Source: Mesorhizobium tianshanense (GTDB lineage: Bacteria > Pseudomonadota > Alphaproteobacteria > Rhizobiales > Rhizobiaceae). Taken from it: 64,000 bases of DNA. Positions 60,792-64,000 of this stretch are shown in pieces. Every line of letters starts with the position of its first letter. The stretch's first letter is position 1. A program made the position numbers and the translations under genes. The stretch is taken from assembly GCF_007830515.1 (NCBI RefSeq), contig NZ_VLKT01000042.1:1-64000 (forward strand), written 5' to 3'. Below the pieces are notes generated by a model, which saw only the letters and a program-made list of their open reading frames with translations, did no database searches and was not told the DNA's origin.

Positions 60792-61238
60792 TCACGCCTG
60801 CGCGGCCTGCCGGACGGCAGCCGAGATCGCATTGTAGGTGCCGCAGCGGCAGAGGTTCACCATCGCGCCCGCGATGTCGTCGTCGGTTGGCTGCGGGGTT
60901 TGCTTGAGGAGCGCCGTGGCAGCCATCACCTGGCCGGACTGGCAGTAGCCGCATTGCGGAACTTGATTGGCGACCCAGGCCTCGACCACCTTCCTGCCCT
61001 CGGCATCCTGCTCGATCGCCTCGATGGTCGTGATCGCCATCCCGCCGACGCTGTCCACTGTTGTCACGCAGGAGCGCGTCGCCTGTCCGTCGATCAGCAC
61101 CGTGCATGCGCCGCACTGGGCCACGCCGCACCCATATTTTGTGCCGGTCATGCCGAGTGTGTCGCGCAAAACCCAGAGCAGCGGGGTGTCCGGTTCGACA
61201 TCGACTTGGTGCGTTGAGCCGTTGATGGTCAGTTCCAT
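60792..61238 (-). CDS. [2Fe-2S] subunit of the isoquinoline 1-oxidoreductase-like hydroxylase
   Basis: 148-residue protein with two [2Fe-2S] clusters, ligands in CGVAQCGACTVLIDG plus C in TRSCVT, and in QCGYCQSGQ plus NLCRCGTYNAI. It passes electrons from the molybdenum centre to the cytochrome c. It is the first gene of the iorA-iorB-cytochrome operon, 10 bp before the large subunit. It has no signal peptide and is exported with the Tat partner. Confidence 0.92.
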   Translation of the reverse strand: MELTINGSTHQVDVEPDTPLLWVLRDTLGMTGTKYGCGVAQCGACTVLIDGQATRSCVTTVDSVGGMAITTIEAIEQDAEGRKVVEAWVANQVPQCGYCQSGQVMAATALLKQTPQPTDDDIAGAMVNLCRCGTYNAISAAVRQAAQA

Positions 61239-61301
61239 GGCCTTCTCCTCGTGGTTCGCAGAAAGCCAACGCGACTGGCTGTTGGCTCGTCGAACCTGAA
61301 G

Positions 61302-61373
61302 AGTAGGTGTCCCGGATCACCCTGATTAGGCTGCCCAATTCGCTTGCGTTAATCGATGAGAGACATAAATCTT
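61302..61373. repeat. Duplicated regulator upstream region, copy 1
   Basis: 72 bases that align without gaps to 62868-62939. The last 37 (from aattcgcttgcgttaatcga) are identical, and the earlier part keeps AGTAG, GATCAC and GATTAG at the same spacing. It precedes a decayed LysR N-terminus, and the hydroxylase operon starts 64 bp to its left. The shared symmetric part probably is the LysR binding region. Confidence 0.85.
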
Positions 61374-61474
61374 TTGAACGGTGTGACCAGCACGATGATT
61401 TCAATAACCTTTTGGGTTCCTGGCGTAGCCGAGGAAAAGAGCTTCACGCGCGCTGCGGCGAAGCTCGGCTCGGC
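61356..61474 (+). pseudogene. LysR-family regulator, N-terminal remnant
   Basis: The reading from 61356 reaches a segment AEEKSFTRAAAKLG that is identical to that of the intact LysR protein at 62963. The preceding DNA is also related (gatttcaataaccttt against gacttcaacgacctgt). After LG the homology stops at a GC-rich hairpin (61471-61490), so the gene is truncated. It marks a duplication of a LysR gene and its upstream region. Confidence 0.8.
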
Positions 61475-61589
61475 GGGCACAGGCCCGCCGAACCCCAATC
61501 AATCGCTGATGAAAGCCAATCAGGGGGGTAGGCTCTCCCGATTTGCGTTCCCAAGACCAGGTAGCGTCGCGACGATGATGCGGTCTGGT

Positions 61590-62708
61590 CTACGCCGATA
61601 GATGCTGATTGAAGAAACTGGACAGCTTATCGAAGGGAATGAGATCCACGCGGTCGTAGAGATCGACGTGGCCGGCGCCCGGAACCCAGACGAACTCCTT
61701 CGGCTCGGCCGCGCGCTTGTAGGCGTCCTCGCTGAACTCACGGGAGTGCGCCTGGTCGCCTGTGATGAACAGCATCGGCCGCGGCGAGATCGTCTCGATG
61801 TCATTGAACGGGTAGAAGTTCATGAACTTGACGTTGCTGGTTACCGTTGGCTTTGTCGTCCTTTGGTCGGATGCGCCCGCCGGGGTGAACTCACCGCGCG
61901 GCGTTCGATAGAAATCGTAGAACTCGCGCTGTATCGGATGGGTGTCTGCAGTCAGTTCGAGATCCGTTCCACCCGCGACCGCAATCTCGCCGCCTTCGAA
62001 TTCAACGTAACGCTGCTCGGCCGCCGCCGCGATGATTTGTTTGCGCTGCTCGACTGACAGCGAGTGGTTGAGCGCGTTGCGGTTGGCGGCGCCCATGTCG
62101 TACATGCTGACGGTCGCGATGGCCTTCAGGCGCGGATCGATCTTGGCCGCGCTGATGATAAAACTGCCGCTGCCGCAGACACCGATCCCGCCGATCCGTT
62201 CCCGGTCCACGAACGGCCGGGTGCCGAGGAAATCGACCGCGGCGCTGAATGCCTCCGCGTAGAAGTCAGGCGAAACGGCATTGCGAGGCTGCCCTTCGCT
62301 CTCGCCCCAGAAGGGCAGGTCGATCGACATGGCAACAAAGCCCTGCTCGGCCATCTTCGTCGCGTAGAGGTTCGCGCTCTGCTCCTTGACCGCACCCATC
62401 GGATGTCCGACGACAATCGCCGGGATGGCTGCATTCTGGGCCAGGTTCCTGGGGGTGAACAGATTGCCGGTGACGTTCAGTTGATACTGGCTCCTGAAGC
62501 TCACCTTTTCCAGGTTCACCTGATCGCTGGTGTAGAAGTTGCTGGCGCCGTTCGACATATCTTGAGCCTTTGCAAAGGGGGTATTGAGGATTGACATCGC
62601 ACCGAGCGCCGCAACGCTCGCGCCGGTCAGCTTCAGGAGGTTCCGCCGACCGACATCAAGGCCGGCCTGCTGCTCTACTGAGTTTTCTGTTCCAATTGGC
62701 TTGTTCAT
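61590..62708 (-). CDS. Exported alpha/beta hydrolase
   Basis: 372-residue protein with a Tat-like signal (VGRRNLLKLTGASVAALGAM). The hydrolase part has the nucleophile elbow GVCGSGSFI, the acid in MLFITGDQAHSREF and the catalytic His in PGAGHVDLYD, of the dienelactone hydrolase or YcjY type. It faces the LysR regulator gene, separated by 254 bp that holds copy 2 of the duplicated upstream region. It is probably the regulator's target and acts outside the cytoplasm. Confidence 0.87.
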   Translation of the reverse strand: MNKPIGTENSVEQQAGLDVGRRNLLKLTGASVAALGAMSILNTPFAKAQDMSNGASNFYTSDQVNLEKVSFRSQYQLNVTGNLFTPRNLAQNAAIPAIVVGHPMGAVKEQSANLYATKMAEQGFVAMSIDLPFWGESEGQPRNAVSPDFYAEAFSAAVDFLGTRPFVDRERIGGIGVCGSGSFIISAAKIDPRLKAIATVSMYDMGAANRNALNHSLSVEQRKQIIAAAAEQRYVEFEGGEIAVAGGTDLELTADTHPIQREFYDFYRTPRGEFTPAGASDQRTTKPTVTSNVKFMNFYPFNDIETISPRPMLFITGDQAHSREFSEDAYKRAAEPKEFVWVPGAGHVDLYDRVDLIPFDKLSSFFNQHLSA

Positions 62709-62867
62709 GCTTCAATCTCCTGTGACAGCGAGAAATGTCGGTGAGCCAAGCGGTCGAATTAGATCATCCGCTTCGATTGTCGTTGTGAAACCAGCACATC
62801 AAGCGGGACTGCATTCCCACGCGCCTCGTGGTTCCCTCCTGATGGCCGCAACTCATTGAACCCAAAA

Positions 62868-62939
62868 AGTAGCGACCTCAGATCACTACGATTAGATCGC
62901 TTAATTCGCTTGCGTTAATCGATGAGAGACATAAATCTT
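62868..62939. repeat. Duplicated regulator upstream region, copy 2
   Basis: This is the partner of 61302-61373, aligning over 72 bases without gaps and identical over the last 37. It ends 23 bases before the ATG of the intact LysR gene. The divergent hydrolase start is 160 bases to the left. Conservation in both copies points to a functional LysR-type binding site. Confidence 0.85.
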
Positions 62940-62962
62940 CCTCAATCAGTTCGGACAGTTTC

Positions 62963-63859
62963 ATGGCGAAGGAAGACTTCAACGACCTGTTATGGTTCCT
63001 GGCCGTGGCCGAGGAAAAAAGCTTTACGCGCGCGGCGGCAAAGCTTGGCGTCACGCAGTCCACGCTCAGCCACACGATAAAGCGCCTGGAAACGGCGATG
63101 GGCATCAGGCTGCTCATGCGCACGACGCGAAGCGTGGCGACCACCGAGGCAGGCGAGCGCCTGCGGCAGTCTCTCGCGCCGCGTGTCGCGGAGATCGAGG
63201 CGGAGATCGCCGCACTGATGGAATTCCGCGACAAGCCCGCCGGCACAATCAGGCTGACCCTTTCGGATCATGCATTCGAAAGCGTCGTCTGGCCGAAGCT
63301 CAGGCCGATGCTCGCCAACTATCCCGACATCAAGCTGGAATTCAGCATCGACAATGGGCTTCGCAACATCGTCGACGACGGCTTCGACGCCGGCGTCCGG
63401 TTGGGGGAAAGCGTCGAGAAGGATATGATCGCGGTTCGGATCGGTCCTGACTGGCGGATGGTCGCCGTCGCCTCGCCCGACTATTTCGCCACGCATCCTG
63501 CGCCCCGGCATCCGCAAGAGCTGATCGGGCACAACTGCATGAACATGCGCCAGACACGGGGCGGCGGACTCTATGCCTGGGAGTTCGAGAAGGACGGTCA
63601 GGAGCTTCGCGTCCGGGTAGACGGGCAGCTCACCTTCAACACGAACTACGCCATGGTGGATGCGGCCTTGAAGGGCTATGGCATGGCCTTCGTCCCCGAG
63701 AACCTTGTGGAACGGCAGGTCGCGTCCGGCGAGCTCGTCCAGGCGCTGGACGACTGGTGCCTGAAGTTTCCAGGCTACTACATTTATTACCCAAGCCGCA
63801 GGCAGGGCCTGCCGGCGTTCAAGGTGATCGTCGATGCGCTGCGGCAAGGGGAGGCATAA
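62963..63859 (+). CDS. LysR-family transcriptional regulator
   Basis: 298-residue LysR regulator. The winged helix is at residues 1-62 (AKLGVTQSTLSHTIKRLETA). The effector domain starts near IRLTLSDHAFESVVWPKL and ends with FPGYYIYYPSRRQGLPAFKV. The form is the one often paired with aldehyde, alcohol or quinone redox genes. It faces the exported hydrolase. A related but decayed N-terminus lies at 61356, and a related C-terminus at 57790. Confidence 0.92.
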   Translation: MAKEDFNDLLWFLAVAEEKSFTRAAAKLGVTQSTLSHTIKRLETAMGIRLLMRTTRSVATTEAGERLRQSLAPRVAEIEAEIAALMEFRDKPAGTIRLTLSDHAFESVVWPKLRPMLANYPDIKLEFSIDNGLRNIVDDGFDAGVRLGESVEKDMIAVRIGPDWRMVAVASPDYFATHPAPRHPQELIGHNCMNMRQTRGGGLYAWEFEKDGQELRVRVDGQLTFNTNYAMVDAALKGYGMAFVPENLVERQVASGELVQALDDWCLKFPGYYIYYPSRRQGLPAFKVIVDALRQGEA

Positions 63860-63898
63860 ACAGCAGTTGCATCACCCTCCCCGCCCTAGGCTCCGTTC

Positions 63899-64000
63899 TC
63901 AGACCTGAAGCAGCACCTTGATCGCACGCCGTTCGTCCATGGCGCGGTAGCCATCGGCAACTTGCGCTAGCGGTAGCTGCAAGTCGAAGACCTTGCCGGG
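63899..64000 (-). CDS. Zinc-type alcohol dehydrogenase, C-terminal end, cut by window edge
   Basis: The last 33 codons on the minus strand encode GKVFDLQLPLAQVADGYRAM followed by DERRAIKVLLQV and a TGA. This is the usual C-terminus of zinc-dependent alcohol dehydrogenases of the MDR family. Most of the gene lies beyond the window. It is convergent with the LysR gene. Confidence 0.75.
   Translation of the reverse strand, partial: PGKVFDLQLPLAQVADGYRAMDERRAIKVLLQV

Noticed and set aside
61471-61490. GC-rich hairpin cggcgggc/gcccgccg as a terminator
   Set aside because: No T-run follows it, and it sits at the break of the LysR remnant. It is more likely a chance or recombination feature.

Overview
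The window is high-GC DNA with dense, often overlapping genes. It looks like a Rhizobiales alphaproteobacterium, most likely Mesorhizobium or a close relative. The reasons are the inositol cluster in the order iolR-C-D-E-(small membrane gene)-B, a single-chain SecDF, DUF1127 and TPR-cyclase families, and two interspersed palindromic repeats of rhizobial type. The genus is an inference; no rRNA or complete tRNA gene is present.

Layout. 1-276: end of an IS5-type transposase. 0.37-8.6 kb: myo-inositol catabolism (Gfo/Idh/MocA oxidoreductase, RpiR/IolR regulator, iolC, iolD, iolE, small membrane protein, iolB) with a GGAA-N6-TTCC operator before iolC. 8.7-11.3 kb: phosphonate genes (DUF1045, phnM, phnN) without the C-P lyase core. 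11.3-16.8 kb: ribose-type ABC importer on the minus strand and a divergent LacI regulator. 17.0-20.8 kb: three ring-amide hydrolases (PuuE-like allantoinase, D-hydantoinase, dihydroorotase-like protein) joined by two tiny ATGA-coupled ORFs. 20.9-25.1 kb: DUF6064 membrane protein, Acg-type nitroreductase, D-Ala-D-Ala ligase and OmpW, with two FNR/FixK-type boxes. 25.4-35.0 kb: SecDF, cysteine desulfurase, a frameshifted DsrE gene, SHOCT and Met-rich EF-hand proteins, then an MFS carrier and a persulfide-dioxygenase-like hydrolase divergent from an ArsR-rhodanese fusion regulator and a nucleoside phosphorylase.

35.1-44.6 kb holds an IclR regulator, a cupin-like protein, a TRAP importer (P, Q, M) and five enzymes (HpcH/HpaI aldolase, DUF6282, BKACE, flavodoxin-fold quinone reductase, SDR). 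This is a self-contained catabolic locus whose substrate I cannot name. 44.6-55.4 kb is a mixed set: alpha/beta hydrolase, DJ-1/PfpI protein, GlxA-type AraC regulator, FAD monooxygenase, GFA protein, winged-helix/TPR regulator, DUF1127, membrane-anchored AraC regulator, fatty acid hydroxylase, methyltransferase and an ArsR/SRPBCC pair.

55.7-64.0 kb has an adenylate cyclase/TPR protein, then a broken LysR end and a 31-bp tRNA-Arg 3' end that looks like an attachment-site copy. To its right lie a molybdenum hydroxylase operon (iorA-iorB-like plus a frameshifted cytochrome c), a second LysR fragment with a duplicated promoter, an alpha/beta hydrolase with a divergent LysR regulator, and the end of an alcohol dehydrogenase. 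This right part is probably an integrated segment.

Three genes carry single-base frameshifts (dsrE, a LysR fragment, cytochrome c). Real decay and sequence error cannot be told apart from this window alone.
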